In this document: piece by piece, positions 28,965 through 39,136 of the stretch
How positions within the stretch are numbered: position 1 is the first letter of the stretch
How the letters are laid out: each line of letters begins with the position of its first letter
Program-made: the position numbers and the translations under genes
Source: an uncultured Rhodospirillaceae bacterium
GTDB lineage: Bacteria > Pseudomonadota > Alphaproteobacteria > Rhodospirillales > Magnetospirillaceae
Reading direction: 5' to 3'
DNA length: 64,000 nt
Assembly (NCBI GenBank): GCA_937887565.1
Contig: CALABS010000010.1
Coordinates: forward strand, 1 to 64,000
The notes under the pieces: model-generated
The model's input: the letters and a program-made list of their open reading frames with translations, nothing else
The model's database searches: none
What the model was told of the DNA's origin: nothing

Positions 28965-31106
28965 CTATTCAGCGGCGATCCGGGCTGCCGCCGAATCCTT
29001 GCCCAGCGATTCGCCCAGATGTCGCAGCGCGGCGACGTCCAGGATCAGCGCCACCCGGCCGTCGCCCAGGATGGTGGCGGCCGAGATGCCCTCGACCGGC
29101 CGGAAATTGGCGTCCAGGGACTTGATGACCACCTGCTGCTGGCCGAGCAGCTCGTCCACCAGCAAGCCGATGCGGTCGCCGCCGTCGGTCTCGACCACCA
29201 CCACCAGGCCGCGGGTGGGGTCGGTGATGGCGTTGCCAACCCCGAAGATCCGGTGCAGGGGAAGCAGGCGGATGTATTCGCCGCGTAGCGTCAGCACGTC
29301 GCCGACATTGACCAGGGACCGCGCCTGCTGGGCGGTGGGGCGCAGGGATTCGACGATGTTGGTCAGCGGCAGCACGTAGCGTTGCTGGCCGACGGCCACC
29401 AGCATGCCGTCCATCACCGCCAGCGTGAGCGGCAGCGACAGGATGATGCGGCAGCCGACGCCCGGACTGTTGTGGACCACCACCCGGCCGCCGACGTCCT
29501 GGATGTTCTTGCGCACCACGTCCATGCCGACGCCCCGGCCCGACACGTCGGAGACCTCGGCGGCGGTCGAGAACCCGGGCGCGAAGATCAGCATGTCGAT
29601 TTGCTCGTCGGTCAACGCCTGTCCGCGGTCCACCAGCCCCTTTTCGATGGCCTTTTCCAGCACCCGCCGGCGGTCGATGCCACGGCCGTCGTCGGCGATC
29701 TCGATGATGATGCGGCCCGAGCGGTGCTCGGCGCCCAGATGGATCGTCCCCTCGGGCGTCTTGCCCATGGCGATGCGTTCCTCGGGCGTCTCGATGCCGT
29801 GGTCCAGGGAGTTGCGGATCAGGTGGGTCATCGGATCGGACAACTGCTCGATGACCGTCTTGTCGACCTCGGTGTTCTCGCCGCTCATCACCAGCCGCGC
29901 CTGCTTGCCCAGCTTCGAGGACAGGTCGCGCACCAGACGCGGCGCCTTGGAGAACAGCGCCTTCACCGGCTGGGCGCGGATGGCCATCACGCTTTCCTGC
30001 AACTCGCGTGTGTGGTGCGACAGCTCCTGCAGGCCCTGGATCAGTTCGGGGTGGCTTTCGACCGAGAACCCCGTGGTCTGCTGGCCCAGCATGGCCTGGG
30101 TGATGACCAGCTCGCCGACCATGTTGACCAGGCGGTCGATCTTGTCGAGGTCGACGCGGATCGAGGCGGTGTGGACCATGCCGCCGGCGGCGGGTGCGGC
30201 GGCCGGGCGGGTGGTCTGGGCGGCTCCGGCCTGGGCGGTTGCGGTCTGGGCCGCCGGCGGCTGGCCGGCGGCGGGCAACGGCTCGAACAGCCCCCAGCCG
30301 TCGCCCTCGACGGCGTCGGCGGACCGGGCCGTCTCCGGGTCAGCGGGCGCCACGGCCCCGACCTCTTCGATGGTGATCTCGGCCAAATCGCCGGCGACGA
30401 ACTCGAACACCTCGTCGATGGCGGCCCGGTCCCTCTCGGTTTCCAGGGTGAAGGTCCACGACAGGTACGAATCTTGGGGATCCATCTCGGTCAGTTGCGG
30501 CAGCCGCGACCGCTCGGGCTCGATTGCCAGTTGGCCCAGCGCCTCCAGCTCGCGGATCATCAGCAGCGGGTCGTTGCCGGTGCGCAGCATGGATGGCGCC
30601 GGTACCAAGCGGATGCGGAAGGTCCGGAACGCCGGCGCCGTCGGCGGCTCGGCGGGGGCGGCGGAAAGCGGTGCCACGGCGGCCTTCGGTGCCTCGGCCG
30701 GGGCCTCGCCGTTGATGATGGCGCCCAGCTGGTTGAGGACGTCGTTGCCATGGTCGGGCGGAAGGACGACGCCTTCCTGGGCGGCGCGCACGAAGTCGCC
30801 CAGCACGTCGTTGCCGCGCACCAACAGGTCGGCGACGTGGGACGTCAGCTCGGCCCGTCCCGACCGCAGGGCGTCCATGGCGGTTTCGAAGATGTGCGCG
30901 AAATGGACCAGATCGTCGAAGGCGAAGGCGCCCGCGCCGCCCTTGATGGAGTGGACGCAGCGGAAGACCGCGTGCAGGTCCTCCTCGGTGCCGCTGCCGT
31001 CCTGCAGGCGGGCGATGGTCTCCTCGGCGGTGGCCAGCAGCTCGGCGCATTCCTCGAAATAGGTCGCCTTGAACCGCGTCAGGTCGTAGCCTTGATCCTC
31101 GGACAT
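28965..31106 (-). CDS. cheA: CheA, chemotaxis histidine kinase
   Basis: This 713-residue protein has an N-terminal Hpt domain (~1-105) with phospho-acceptor His52 in CVHSIKGGAGAF. A middle region (~155-250) probably binds CheY or CheB, followed by an Ala/Pro/Gln linker (~265-305) and the dimerisation helices. The HATPase has N box HLIRNSLDHGIETPEER and DDGRGIDR, then GRGVGMDVVR. A C-terminal CheW-like domain contains SLPLTLAVMDG and LRGEYIRLLPL. A GGGGAGG ribosome binding site precedes the ATG. It phosphorylates CheY and CheB of this cluster. Confidence 0.95.
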   Translation of the reverse strand: MSEDQGYDLTRFKATYFEECAELLATAEETIARLQDGSGTEEDLHAVFRCVHSIKGGAGAFAFDDLVHFAHIFETAMDALRSGRAELTSHVADLLVRGNDVLGDFVRAAQEGVVLPPDHGNDVLNQLGAIINGEAPAEAPKAAVAPLSAAPAEPPTAPAFRTFRIRLVPAPSMLRTGNDPLLMIRELEALGQLAIEPERSRLPQLTEMDPQDSYLSWTFTLETERDRAAIDEVFEFVAGDLAEITIEEVGAVAPADPETARSADAVEGDGWGLFEPLPAAGQPPAAQTATAQAGAAQTTRPAAAPAAGGMVHTASIRVDLDKIDRLVNMVGELVITQAMLGQQTTGFSVESHPELIQGLQELSHHTRELQESVMAIRAQPVKALFSKAPRLVRDLSSKLGKQARLVMSGENTEVDKTVIEQLSDPMTHLIRNSLDHGIETPEERIAMGKTPEGTIHLGAEHRSGRIIIEIADDGRGIDRRRVLEKAIEKGLVDRGQALTDEQIDMLIFAPGFSTAAEVSDVSGRGVGMDVVRKNIQDVGGRVVVHNSPGVGCRIILSLPLTLAVMDGMLVAVGQQRYVLPLTNIVESLRPTAQQARSLVNVGDVLTLRGEYIRLLPLHRIFGVGNAITDPTRGLVVVVETDGGDRIGLLVDELLGQQQVVIKSLDANFRPVEGISAATILGDGRVALILDVAALRHLGESLGKDSAAARIAAE

Positions 31107-31137
31107 TCCCGCCTCCCCTCGCTTCGCGCCCCTGGGC

Positions 31138-31503
31138 CTATGGGCACACCTTGGCGACGATCTGCAGCAGCTTGTCGGGGCTGAACGGCTTGACGATCCA
31201 GCCGGTGGCGCCGGCGGCGCGCCCCTCGTCCTTCTTGGACTGGTCGCTTTCGGTGGTCAGGATCAGGATCGGCGTGCCGGCATGGGTGGGAAGGCCCCGG
31301 ATCTTGCGGGTCAGGGTGATGCCGTCCATCTCGGGCATGTTGACGTCGGTGATGATCACGTCGACCTTCTGGCCCTGCAACGCCTTGAGGGCGGCGACTC
31401 CGTGCTCGGCCTCGACGACGGTGTAGCCGGCGCCGCGCAGGGTGAAGGACACCATGTCGCGCATGGTCTTGGAATCGTCGACGGCCAATACGCACTTGCC
31501 CAT
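31138..31503 (-). CDS. cheY: CheY, chemotaxis response regulator
   Basis: The product is 121 residues from ATG 31503. An ATG six bases upstream is too close to the AGGGG site. It is a receiver domain with Asp9/Asp10, phospho-acceptor Asp53 in ITDVNMPEMDG, Thr in LTTESDQ and Lys in VKPFSPDKL. Situated between the STAS gene and cheA, it is the presumed flagellar-switch effector of the cluster. Confidence 0.93.
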   Translation of the reverse strand: MGKCVLAVDDSKTMRDMVSFTLRGAGYTVVEAEHGVAALKALQGQKVDVIITDVNMPEMDGITLTRKIRGLPTHAGTPILILTTESDQSKKDEGRAAGATGWIVKPFSPDKLLQIVAKVCP

Positions 31504-31515
31504 TCTCATCCCCTG

Positions 31516-31824
31516 TCAGCTCGTTGTCATTTGGTCGAGGTCGCCGGTCAAGCCGAGATGCCCGAAGGCGGCCCTGAGCGCCGGGCTCGCCGCCTCGACC
31601 TCCAGCCGCCGGGCCGCCGCCGCGAACGCGGCCTGGGCGGCCAGCAGGACCTGGATGGCGGCGGTGGAGACACGCTCGACCGCATCGGCCTTCAGGACCA
31701 GATCGGCGCCGGTGTCGCGGGCAAGCGCGTCAAGCAAGACGTCGCGAAGTTCCGCCGCCAGCGGAAGGTCGAGCAATGCCGGCAGCTCGATTTCCAACCG
31801 GCCGTTGTTATCCTTGGCTTCCAT
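31516..31824 (-). CDS. STAS-domain protein heading the chemotaxis cluster
   Basis: The product is 102 residues from ATG 31824; the ribosome binding site is weak. The sequence has the STAS pattern: an N-terminal strand LEIELPALLDLP, a central DLVLKADAVERVSTAAIQVL with the phosphorylatable-type Ser53 region, and a C-terminal helix FGHLGL. Similar STAS proteins are common at the head of che operons, and their role there is not settled. It is divergent from the PYP-like gene, 127 bp away. Confidence 0.75.
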   Translation of the reverse strand: MEAKDNNGRLEIELPALLDLPLAAELRDVLLDALARDTGADLVLKADAVERVSTAAIQVLLAAQAAFAAAARRLEVEAASPALRAAFGHLGLTGDLDQMTTS

Positions 31825-31951
31825 CGGTTGCCGATACTTAATTCCCTGTGGACCGGACCCGGATAATACGGCAAATTCCTGCCCAGAGTAAGGGGCCAAC
31901 GACGAATTCCAGCGGATGCCGACGATCACCACCAAGGCCGGGCCATGGAAC

Positions 31952-32332
31952 ATGACCGTCTTCGCCTTCGACGAAGACGATCCCCAGAACCCGCTCCGGG
32001 GCCTGTCGGCCGAGGACGTCGCGCGCCTGCCCTTCGGGGCGGCGGAGCTGGGCCGCGACGGCGTGGTGGCGGCTTACAACGACACCGAGCCCGACGGGCT
32101 CGGCGGGCCGCGCCCGTCCATCGTCGGCCGGGACTTCTTCGGCGACGTGGCCCGTTGGGCCGGCGGCTCGGTGGTGGCGGAGGAGTTCCGCAAGGGCGTG
32201 GCGACCAGCGACCTGAATGTGGTGTTCGATTGCGCCGTCCCGCGCCTGTCCTACAAGGTGCGCATCCACCTCAAGATCAGCCCGATCCTCGGTACCTTCT
32301 GGGTCTTCGTGAAGAGGCTGGCGCGCGGCTGA
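31952..32332 (+). CDS. Photoactive-yellow-protein homologue lacking the chromophore cysteine
   Basis: I chose ATG 31952 because the protein then aligns without gaps to photoactive yellow protein (125 aa) from residue 1; an ATG at 31916 would add 12 residues. The product is 126 aa. LPFGAAELGRDGVVAAYNDTE, written here as its core GAAELGRDG and AYNDTE, then GRDFFGDVA, FRKGVATSDLNVVF and the terminal FWVFVKRL all follow the PYP PAS fold. Tyr42 and Glu46, which bind the p-coumaric chromophore in PYP, are kept. Position 69, the chromophore-attaching Cys, is Trp (TGG at 32156-32158). It should therefore not form the normal thioester pigment. It is monocistronic, cytosolic, between chemotaxis genes and convergent with the globin-type chemoreceptor. 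Confidence 0.85.
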   Translation: MTVFAFDEDDPQNPLRGLSAEDVARLPFGAAELGRDGVVAAYNDTEPDGLGGPRPSIVGRDFFGDVARWAGGSVVAEEFRKGVATSDLNVVFDCAVPRLSYKVRIHLKISPILGTFWVFVKRLARG

Positions 32333-32454
32333 GGCCGGCGTTGGAGCGCCGCGCCATAAATATCGCGCGGCGCTTTTGCGCGCACCGAGCGCGGCCAAGC
32401 CGCCGGAGGCGGCGCCCGGCGAGGGCAAGAAAACGGTTCATCGCGGTATAGCGG

Positions 32455-33963
32455 TCAGTTGGCCTCGCGCAGGCGCCGCAGGTAGTCGTCCACCTCCGAG
32501 CGCATGTGGGCGGCCTTGACCGCCAGGGCATCGGCGGAGCGGTTGAGCTCGCCGGCGGCCGACGACGACACCCCCAGGGCCTCGATGGCGCTGTTGACCG
32601 ACGAGGTCACCGCCTTCGCCCCCGAGGCGGCCTCGCCCACATGGGTGGCGATGGTGCCGGTGGCCGAGGCCTGCTGGTCCACCGATTGGCGGACCTGCGA
32701 CGCCACCTCGTTGATGCCGGCCACCGAGCGGACGGTTCGCTGGATGGTGTCGACGGCGGTGTTGGTGGCGGAGACCGCCTCGCTCACCGAGGCGGCGATG
32801 TCGTGGGTGGCCTGGCTGGTCTGCTCGGACAGCTTCTTGATTTCCTGGGCGACCACGGCGAAGCCGCGGCCGGCGGTGCCGGCGCGGGCGGCCTCGATGG
32901 TCGCGTTCAGCGCCAGCATGCGGGTCTGCCGCGCGATGGCCTCGATGGTCTGGCCGATCTTGCCGATGCGCGACGCCACGTCCAGGAGGCCGCGCATGGC
33001 GGCGTCGGTGGCCTCGGCGGCGTCGGCCGCCTGCTGCGCCACCTCGGCGGTGCGCACCACGTTGCCCCGGATGGCGTCGATGGAGGTGGCAAGGTCCGAC
33101 GTGTTGCGGGAGATGTTGTCGACGCTGTAGGCGGCCTCCTCGGCGGCGGCGGCCATGTTGACCGTCTCGTAGTCCATATGGGACAGCCGCGACAGCATCT
33201 CGTCCGAATGGGTCTTGAGCGTCGTCGCCATGGCGCCGACCTCCTCGACCACCGCCTTGATGGACTTCTCGAACCCCGAGGCGAGGTCGGTGACCATCTT
33301 GGCGCGGGCCTGCTTGGCGGCCTCGAAATAGTCGTGGGTGACCAGCGACACGTCCAGTTGGGCCGCCTGACCCAGGACCCGGGCCAGGGAATCGAAGCGA
33401 CGGTGGCCCTTGAGCATCTCCAGCGCCCGGGCGGCCCCGGCGGCGGCCATGGCCTGGTACCACGACGCCCCCAGGTCGAGATAGGCCAGCATGAAGCCGA
33501 GCTGTTGGGCGGTGGCGATGTAGTCGGCGGTGAATTCGGCCCGATAGAGATGGCGCCAGTGTTCGGCCAGCACGCCCGACAGGGTGGTGCCGGCGTCGCC
33601 GGCCAGCTTGTCGCCGAAGGGGGGAAACCGCGATACCCACGACGAGGCCTGTCCGACCAGGTCCTCGGTCGCGCCCACCACCTTGCCGCAGTCGTCGCGG
33701 ATCAGGGCCTGGGCGGCGGCGTCCACCGCGAACAGCTCCAGGTGGAGGGAGACCCGCTCCTTCATGCTCATGGCCGGAGCGGCCGCCTTGGCCGGTTCAC
33801 CGTCGCCGTCGTCATCGAAAAACACGCTTTCGGATGTGCCGGACGGCTCGTCCCCGAACAGCTCGAAATCGTCGTCGGCGGCCTTGGCCTGGGATGCCTG
33901 CGGCGGCGGCGATGCGGCCGCGGGTGCCGGAGTGGCGTCGAAGAGTTCGATATCGTCGCTCAT
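32455..33963 (-). CDS. Soluble globin-coupled-type chemoreceptor without heme-ligand His
   Basis: This 502-residue protein has no membrane helix. Residues 1-65 are acidic and Pro/Ala-rich and contain the repeated motif DDIELF (3-8) and DDFELF (31-36). Residues ~66-220 match the protoglobin sensor of globin-coupled receptors, with [19 protein letters not shown], then [11 protein letters not shown] and [14 protein letters not shown]. In HemAT-type sensors the proximal His lies nine residues before the Trp of PKWY; here that position is Leu159. A receptor signalling domain follows, with tip [19 protein letters not shown]. It signals to CheA in the cytoplasm. Either heme is bound differently or the domain senses something else. 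Confidence 0.75.
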   Translation of the reverse strand: MSDDIELFDATPAPAAASPPPQASQAKAADDDFELFGDEPSGTSESVFFDDDGDGEPAKAAAPAMSMKERVSLHLELFAVDAAAQALIRDDCGKVVGATEDLVGQASSWVSRFPPFGDKLAGDAGTTLSGVLAEHWRHLYRAEFTADYIATAQQLGFMLAYLDLGASWYQAMAAAGAARALEMLKGHRRFDSLARVLGQAAQLDVSLVTHDYFEAAKQARAKMVTDLASGFEKSIKAVVEEVGAMATTLKTHSDEMLSRLSHMDYETVNMAAAAEEAAYSVDNISRNTSDLATSIDAIRGNVVRTAEVAQQAADAAEATDAAMRGLLDVASRIGKIGQTIEAIARQTRMLALNATIEAARAGTAGRGFAVVAQEIKKLSEQTSQATHDIAASVSEAVSATNTAVDTIQRTVRSVAGINEVASQVRQSVDQQASATGTIATHVGEAASGAKAVTSSVNSAIEALGVSSSAAGELNRSADALAVKAAHMRSEVDDYLRRLREAN

Positions 33964-34515
33964 GCGCGCAGCGGAGTTCCCGTCCCCAAAGCTCCAGTCA
34001 TTCGGCGCGTCCCCCCGGCCAAACCATGGCGTCGTGATTCCTTCATATGCCCATGGCCGACCATAACGGTAATCGACGGCGAAAGAAAGGCGGTTCGGGT
34101 TGTGCGTATCGTGTTGGCCGGGGCGGCGGAATACGTGAGAAAGCAACCGCGAGGCGCTTGTCTTGTCAGATATTCTTCCCGGTGGGCCTGCCTCGGCCCG
34201 GCTGGTGTCCGGGGTGGGGCGGGCAGGGTCTGCCCCACCCCGAGGGGGAGTAGGTCCCTTTGTGCGTTTTGGGGTATAGGGTGCCCTCTTTTCGCGTGAG
34301 TGGGCCCAAGGGGTGAAAAACCTGGCCTTGGCGTCGCCCGCACTTGGCGTCGGCGCCCCGATGTCGTATGAAGTCCACTTTGCGTCGGACGGGCGGGGTG
34401 TCCGCGCGTTCGAATCGGGGGGGAGCGGGCGGGCCGTTTTCCCAAGAATAACACGGATTTGGGCCGCGGGCCGGTGGCAGACTTGCCGGTCCCCGGGAAG
34501 AGGAAAAGAGTGCCT
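33964..34515. other. Long intergenic region upstream of gltB
   Basis: About 550 bp lie between the divergent chemoreceptor and gltB genes. It holds a large hairpin (34210-34242) and T/G-rich stretches near 34257-34320, but no ORF with a ribosome binding site. It presumably holds the gltB promoter and a long leader. I find no sigma-54 consensus or known riboswitch. Confidence 0.5.
34210..34242 (+). promoter_or_regulatory. Hairpin in the gltB leader region
   Basis: An 11-bp perfect stem (CGGGGTGGGGC/GCCCCACCCCG) encloses an 11-base loop that can itself pair GGGCA with TGCCC. It lies about 270 bp before gltB. Function is unknown: attenuator, REP-like element or protein-binding RNA are possible. 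Confidence 0.4.
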
Positions 34516-37500
34516 ATGAGCGGATTGCCTGAGCAGCAGGGACTTTATGACCCGCGTTATGAACACGACGCTTGCGGTGTCGGCTTCATCGCCGACATCA
34601 AGAACCGCAAGACGCACGAAATCATCCTGCAGGGCCTGAAGATCCTGGAGAACCTGACCCATCGCGGCGCGGTGGGGGCGGATCCGCTGGCCGGCGACGG
34701 CGCCGGCATCCTGATTCAGATTCCCGACGCCTTTCTGCGCGCCGAGGCGGCCGCCCTGGGCATCGCGCTGCCCGCCGAAGGCGGCTATGCCGCCGGCCTG
34801 GTGTTCCTGCCCAAGGACGCGGTCCTGCGGGCCGAGTGCGAGTCGCTGCTGGACTCGCTGATCGCCGCCGAGGGTCAGGTCCTGCTCGGATGGCGCGACG
34901 TGCCCACCGACGCCTCGGGCCTGGGCGAATCGGTCAAGCCCACCGAGCCGTTCGTGCGCATGCTGTTCGTCGGCCAGGGCGCCAACTGCGCCGACCAGGA
35001 CGCTTTCGAGCGCAAGCTGTTCGTCATCCGCAAGCAGGCCGAGACCCGCTGCCCCGCCGCCGCCGCCGAGGACTTCTACATCCCGTCGCTGTCGTCGCGC
35101 ACCATCGTCTACAAGGGCATGCTGCTGGCCGGCCAGGTGGGCAGCTATTACCGCGACCTGGTGGACGAGCGCATGGTGTCGGCGCTGGCGCTGGTCCACC
35201 AGCGCTTCTCCACCAACACCTTCCCCAGCTGGCGCCTGGCGCATCCGTTCCGCATGATCTGCCACAACGGCGAGATCAACACCTTGCGCGGCAACGTCAA
35301 CTGGATGAACGCGCGCCGCAAGGCGATGAGCTCGCCGGTGTTCGGCCCCGACCTGGAAAAGCTGTTCCCGCTGATCGCCGAGGGCCAGTCGGACACCGCC
35401 TGTTTCGACAACGCGCTGGAACTGCTGGTGATGGGCGGTTATCCGCTGCATCACGCCATGATGATGCTGGTGCCCGAGGCGTGGTCCGGCAACCCGCTGA
35501 TGGACGACAAGCGTCGCGCCTTCTACGAATATCACGCCGCCCTGATGGAACCGTGGGACGGCCCGGCCGCCGTCTGCTTCACCGACGGCCGCATGATCGG
35601 CGCCACGCTGGACCGCAACGGCCTGCGCCCGGCCCGCTACCTCATCACCGACGACGACAAGATCATGATGGCGTCGGAGATGGGCGTGCTGACCTTCCCC
35701 GAGGACCGCATCGTCAAGAAGTGGCGCCTGCAGCCGGGCAAGATGCTGCTGATCGACCTCGACAACGGCCGCATCATTGACGACGCCGAGATCAAGGCCG
35801 AGCTGGCCGGCGCCAAGCCCTACCAGGAATGGCTGGACGAGTCGCAACTGGTGCTGGAGGAGCTAGAGATCGCCGTCGAGCCCAAGGGCTTCGACGAGGC
35901 GACCCTGCTCGACCGCCAGCAGGCCTTCGGCTACACCCAGGAGGACCTCAAGTTCCTGCTCCAGCCCATGGCCGTCAGCGGCCAGGAGGCGGTGGGCTCC
36001 ATGGGCACCGACACCCCGCTGGCGGTGCTGTCGGACAAGTCCAAGCTGCTGTTCAGCTATTTCCAGCAGTGCTTCGCCCAGGTGACCAATCCGCCCATCG
36101 ACTCGATCCGCGAGGAATCGGTCATGAGCCTGGTCAGCCTGATCGGCCCGCGCCCCAATCTGCTGGGCGGCCATGACGGTCCCGAGGCCAAGCGCCTGGA
36201 GGTCAAGCAGCCGATCCTGACCAACGAGGACCTGGAGAAGATCCGCCGCATCGAGCAGGTGCCCGGGTCTGGCTTCCGCTCCATCACGCTGGACATCACC
36301 TGGCCGGCCGCCGGGGGCGCCGCCGGCATGGAGGCGGCGGTCGACGCCCTGTGCGCCATGGCCCAGGCCAAGGTGTCCGACGGCTACAACATCCTGGTCC
36401 TGTCCGACCGCAAGATGACCGCCGAGCGGGTGGCGATCCCGTCGCTGCTGGCGGTGTCCGCCGTCCACCATCACCTGATCCGCGAGGGGCTGCGCACCCA
36501 GGTCGGCCTGGTCATCGAGACCGGCGAGGCCCGCGAGGTGCACCACATGTGCTGCCTGGCCGGCTACGGCGCCGAGGCCGTCAACCCGTACCTCGCCTTC
36601 GAGACCCTGGAGGCCATGCGCGCCACGCTGCCCGAGCAGCTGTCCTCGGCCGAGGTGCAAAAGCGGTTCATCAAGGCGACCGACAAGGCCATCCTCAAGG
36701 TGATGGCCAAGATGGGCATCTCCACCTACCAGTCCTATTGCGGCGCCCAGATCTTCGACGCCGTCGGGCTGAGCCAGCCGTTCATCGACCGCTATTTCGC
36801 CGGTACCGCCAGCCGCATCGGCGGCGTCGGCCTGGCCGAGGTGGCCGAGGAGGCGGTGCGCCGCCACCAGGTCGCCTATTCCGACGCCCTGATCTTCCGC
36901 AACGCGCTCGACGTGGGCGGCGAATACGCGCTGCGCCTGCGCGGCGAGGAGCACGCCTGGACCTCGGAATCGATCCAGACCATGCAGCACGCCGTGCGCT
37001 CCAACTCCTACGACAAGTTCAAGGAGTTCTCGCGCCAGATCGACGAGCAGTCCAAGCGCCTGTTGACCCTGCGCGGCCTGTTCGAGATCAAGCCGGAAGG
37101 CAACGGCATCCCGCTCGACGAGGTCGAACCGGCCAAGGAGATCGTCAAGCGCTTCGCCACCGGCGCCATGAGCTTCGGCTCGATCTCGTGGGAGGCGCAC
37201 ACCACGCTGGCCATCGCCATGAACCGGATCGGCGGCAAGTCGAACACCGGCGAGGGCGGCGAGCTGTCCGAGCGCTTCGTGCCCATGCCCAACGGCGATT
37301 CCATGCGTTCGGCCATCAAGCAGGTCGCCTCGGGCCGTTTCGGCGTCACCACCGAGTACCTGGTCAACGCCGACGACATCCAGATCAAGATGGCCCAGGG
37401 CGCCAAGCCCGGCGAGGGCGGCCAGCTGCCCGGCCACAAGGTCGACAGGAACATCGCCAAGGTGCGTCATTCGACCCCGGGCGTCGGCCTCATCAGCCCG

Positions 37501-39135
37501 CCGCCGCATCACGACATCTATTCGATCGAGGATCTGGCCCAGCTGATCTACGATCTGAAGAACGTCAACCCGGTCGCCCGCATCTCGGTGAAGCTGGTCT
37601 CCGAGGTGGGCGTCGGCACCGTCGCCGCCGGCGTCGCCAAGGCCAAGGCCGATCACATCACCATCTCGGGCTTCGACGGCGGCACCGGCGCCTCGCCGCT
37701 GACCTCCATCAAGCATGCCGGCTCGCCGTGGGAGATCGGCCTGGCCGAGACCCACCAGACGCTGGTGCTGAACAAGCTGCGCACCCGGGTGCCCGTCCAG
37801 GTGGACGGCGCGCTCAGGACCGGCCGCGACGTGGTGGTGGGTGCGCTGTTGGGCGCCGACGAGTTCGGCTTCGCCACCGCGCCCTTGATCGCCGCCGGCT
37901 GCATCATGATGCGCAAGTGCCACCTGAACACCTGCCCAGTGGGCGTGGCGACCCAGGACCCGGATCTGCGCAAGCGCTTCCAGGGCCAGCCCGAGCACGT
38001 CATCAACTACTTCTTCTTCATCGCCGAGGAAGTGCGCGAGTGGATGGCCCGCCTGGGCTTCCGCACCTTCGAGGAGATGATCGGCCGCGTCGACCTGCTC
38101 GACACCAACCAGGCCGTCGACCACTGGAAGGCCAGGGGCCTGGACTTCTCGCGCCTGTTCTTCAAGCCGGACAGCGGCGGCACTCCGGTGCGCCATTGCG
38201 AGACCCAGGAGCATGGGCTCGATTCGGTGCTCGACCGCGAGCTGATCGGCGAGTGCAAGCCGGCCATCGAGCAGAAGGTGCCGGTGCGGCTGGAGAAGCC
38301 GGTGCGCAACATCGACCGCACCGTCGGCGCCATGCTGTCGGGCGAGGTCGCCAGGGCCCACGGCCATGCCGGCCTCACCGACGACACCATCCACGTCAAG
38401 CTGAACGGCACCGCCGGCCAGAGCTTCGGCGCCTTCCTGGCCCGGGGCGTCACGCTGGAACTGGAAGGCGAGGGCAACGATTACGTGGGCAAGGGCCTGT
38501 CGGGCGGCCGCGTCGTCATCTATCCGCCGCAGATCTCGAAGATCGTCGCCGAGGACAACATCATCGTCGGCAACACCGTGCTCTACGGCGCCATCGACGG
38601 CGAGTGCTATTTCCGCGGCGTCGGCGGCGAGCGCTTCGCCGTGCGCAATTCGGGCGCCATCGCGGTGGTCGAGGGCGTGGGCGACCACGGTTGCGAGTAC
38701 ATGACCGGCGGCTGCGTGCTGGTCATCGGCCCGACGGGGCGCAACTTCGCGGCCGGTATGTCGGGTGGCGTCGCCTATGTGCTGGACGAGGCGGGCGATT
38801 TCGACAAGCGCTGCAACATGGCCATGGTCGAGCTTGAGCCCATCGCCGACGAGGAGGCCGCCAACTGCGCCCACGAGGGCCAGTGCAACGACCTCGAGGC
38901 CCACGGCCTGGTCGACGTCATGCGCGACATGACCCGCGACGATTCGACCCGCATCCGCGCCCTGCTGCGGAACCACCACTACCACACCGGTTCCAGGCGG
39001 GCCCACGACATCCTGCTCAACTGGGAGTATTACATGCCCAAGTTCGTCAAGGTGATGCCGGTGGACTACCGGCGCGCCCTGCTCGAAATGCAGAAGGCTC
39101 GCGAGCCCAAGCTCGCCGTGGGCGGGGGGCGCTGA
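34516..39135 (+). CDS. gltB: Glutamate synthase (NADPH) large subunit
   Basis: The product is 1539 residues from ATG 34516, with AGGAAAAGAG upstream. A short propeptide ends before Cys20 in [12 protein letters not shown], the N-terminal nucleophile of the glutamine amidotransferase domain (to ~430). The central domain links to the FMN-binding synthase domain (~830-1210), which carries the 3Fe-4S cysteines 1129, 1135 and 1140 in [17 protein letters not shown]-terminal GXGXG beta-helix (~1290-1480) follows. It makes two glutamates from glutamine and 2-oxoglutarate. gltD starts 1 bp after the stop, so the two subunits are co-translated. Confidence 0.97.
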   Translation: MSGLPEQQGLYDPRYEHDACGVGFIADIKNRKTHEIILQGLKILENLTHRGAVGADPLAGDGAGILIQIPDAFLRAEAAALGIALPAEGGYAAGLVFLPKDAVLRAECESLLDSLIAAEGQVLLGWRDVPTDASGLGESVKPTEPFVRMLFVGQGANCADQDAFERKLFVIRKQAETRCPAAAAEDFYIPSLSSRTIVYKGMLLAGQVGSYYRDLVDERMVSALALVHQRFSTNTFPSWRLAHPFRMICHNGEINTLRGNVNWMNARRKAMSSPVFGPDLEKLFPLIAEGQSDTACFDNALELLVMGGYPLHHAMMMLVPEAWSGNPLMDDKRRAFYEYHAALMEPWDGPAAVCFTDGRMIGATLDRNGLRPARYLITDDDKIMMASEMGVLTFPEDRIVKKWRLQPGKMLLIDLDNGRIIDDAEIKAELAGAKPYQEWLDESQLVLEELEIAVEPKGFDEATLLDRQQAFGYTQEDLKFLLQPMAVSGQEAVGSMGTDTPLAVLSDKSKLLFSYFQQCFAQVTNPPIDSIREESVMSLVSLIGPRPNLLGGHDGPEAKRLEVKQPILTNEDLEKIRRIEQVPGSGFRSITLDITWPAAGGAAGMEAAVDALCAMAQAKVSDGYNILVLSDRKMTAERVAIPSLLAVSAVHHHLIREGLRTQVGLVIETGEAREVHHMCCLAGYGAEAVNPYLAFETLEAMRATLPEQLSSAEVQKRFIKATDKAILKVMAKMGISTYQSYCGAQIFDAVGLSQPFIDRYFAGTASRIGGVGLAEVAEEAVRRHQVAYSDALIFRNALDVGGEYALRLRGEEHAWTSESIQTMQHAVRSNSYDKFKEFSRQIDEQSKRLLTLRGLFEIKPEGNGIPLDEVEPAKEIVKRFATGAMSFGSISWEAHTTLAIAMNRIGGKSNTGEGGELSERFVPMPNGDSMRSAIKQVASGRFGVTTEYLVNADDIQIKMAQGAKPGEGGQLPGHKVDRNIAKVRHSTPGVGLISPPPHHDIYSIEDLAQLIYDLKNVNPVARISVKLVSEVGVGTVAAGVAKAKADHITISGFDGGTGASPLTSIKHAGSPWEIGLAETHQTLVLNKLRTRVPVQVDGALRTGRDVVVGALLGADEFGFATAPLIAAGCIMMRKCHLNTCPVGVATQDPDLRKRFQGQPEHVINYFFFIAEEVREWMARLGFRTFEEMIGRVDLLDTNQAVDHWKARGLDFSRLFFKPDSGGTPVRHCETQEHGLDSVLDRELIGECKPAIEQKVPVRLEKPVRNIDRTVGAMLSGEVARAHGHAGLTDDTIHVKLNGTAGQSFGAFLARGVTLELEGEGNDYVGKGLSGGRVVIYPPQISKIVAEDNIIVGNTVLYGAIDGECYFRGVGGERFAVRNSGAIAVVEGVGDHGCEYMTGGCVLVIGPTGRNFAAGMSGGVAYVLDEAGDFDKRCNMAMVELEPIADEEAANCAHEGQCNDLEAHGLVDVMRDMTRDDSTRIRALLRNHHYHTGSRRAHDILLNWEYYMPKFVKVMPVDYRRALLEMQKAREPKLAVGGGR

Positions 39136-39136
39136 G

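Noticed and set aside
34300..34515. Glutamine-type riboswitch before gltB
   Set aside because: The long leader suggested it, but I could not recognise the conserved core of any known glutamine-sensing RNA.
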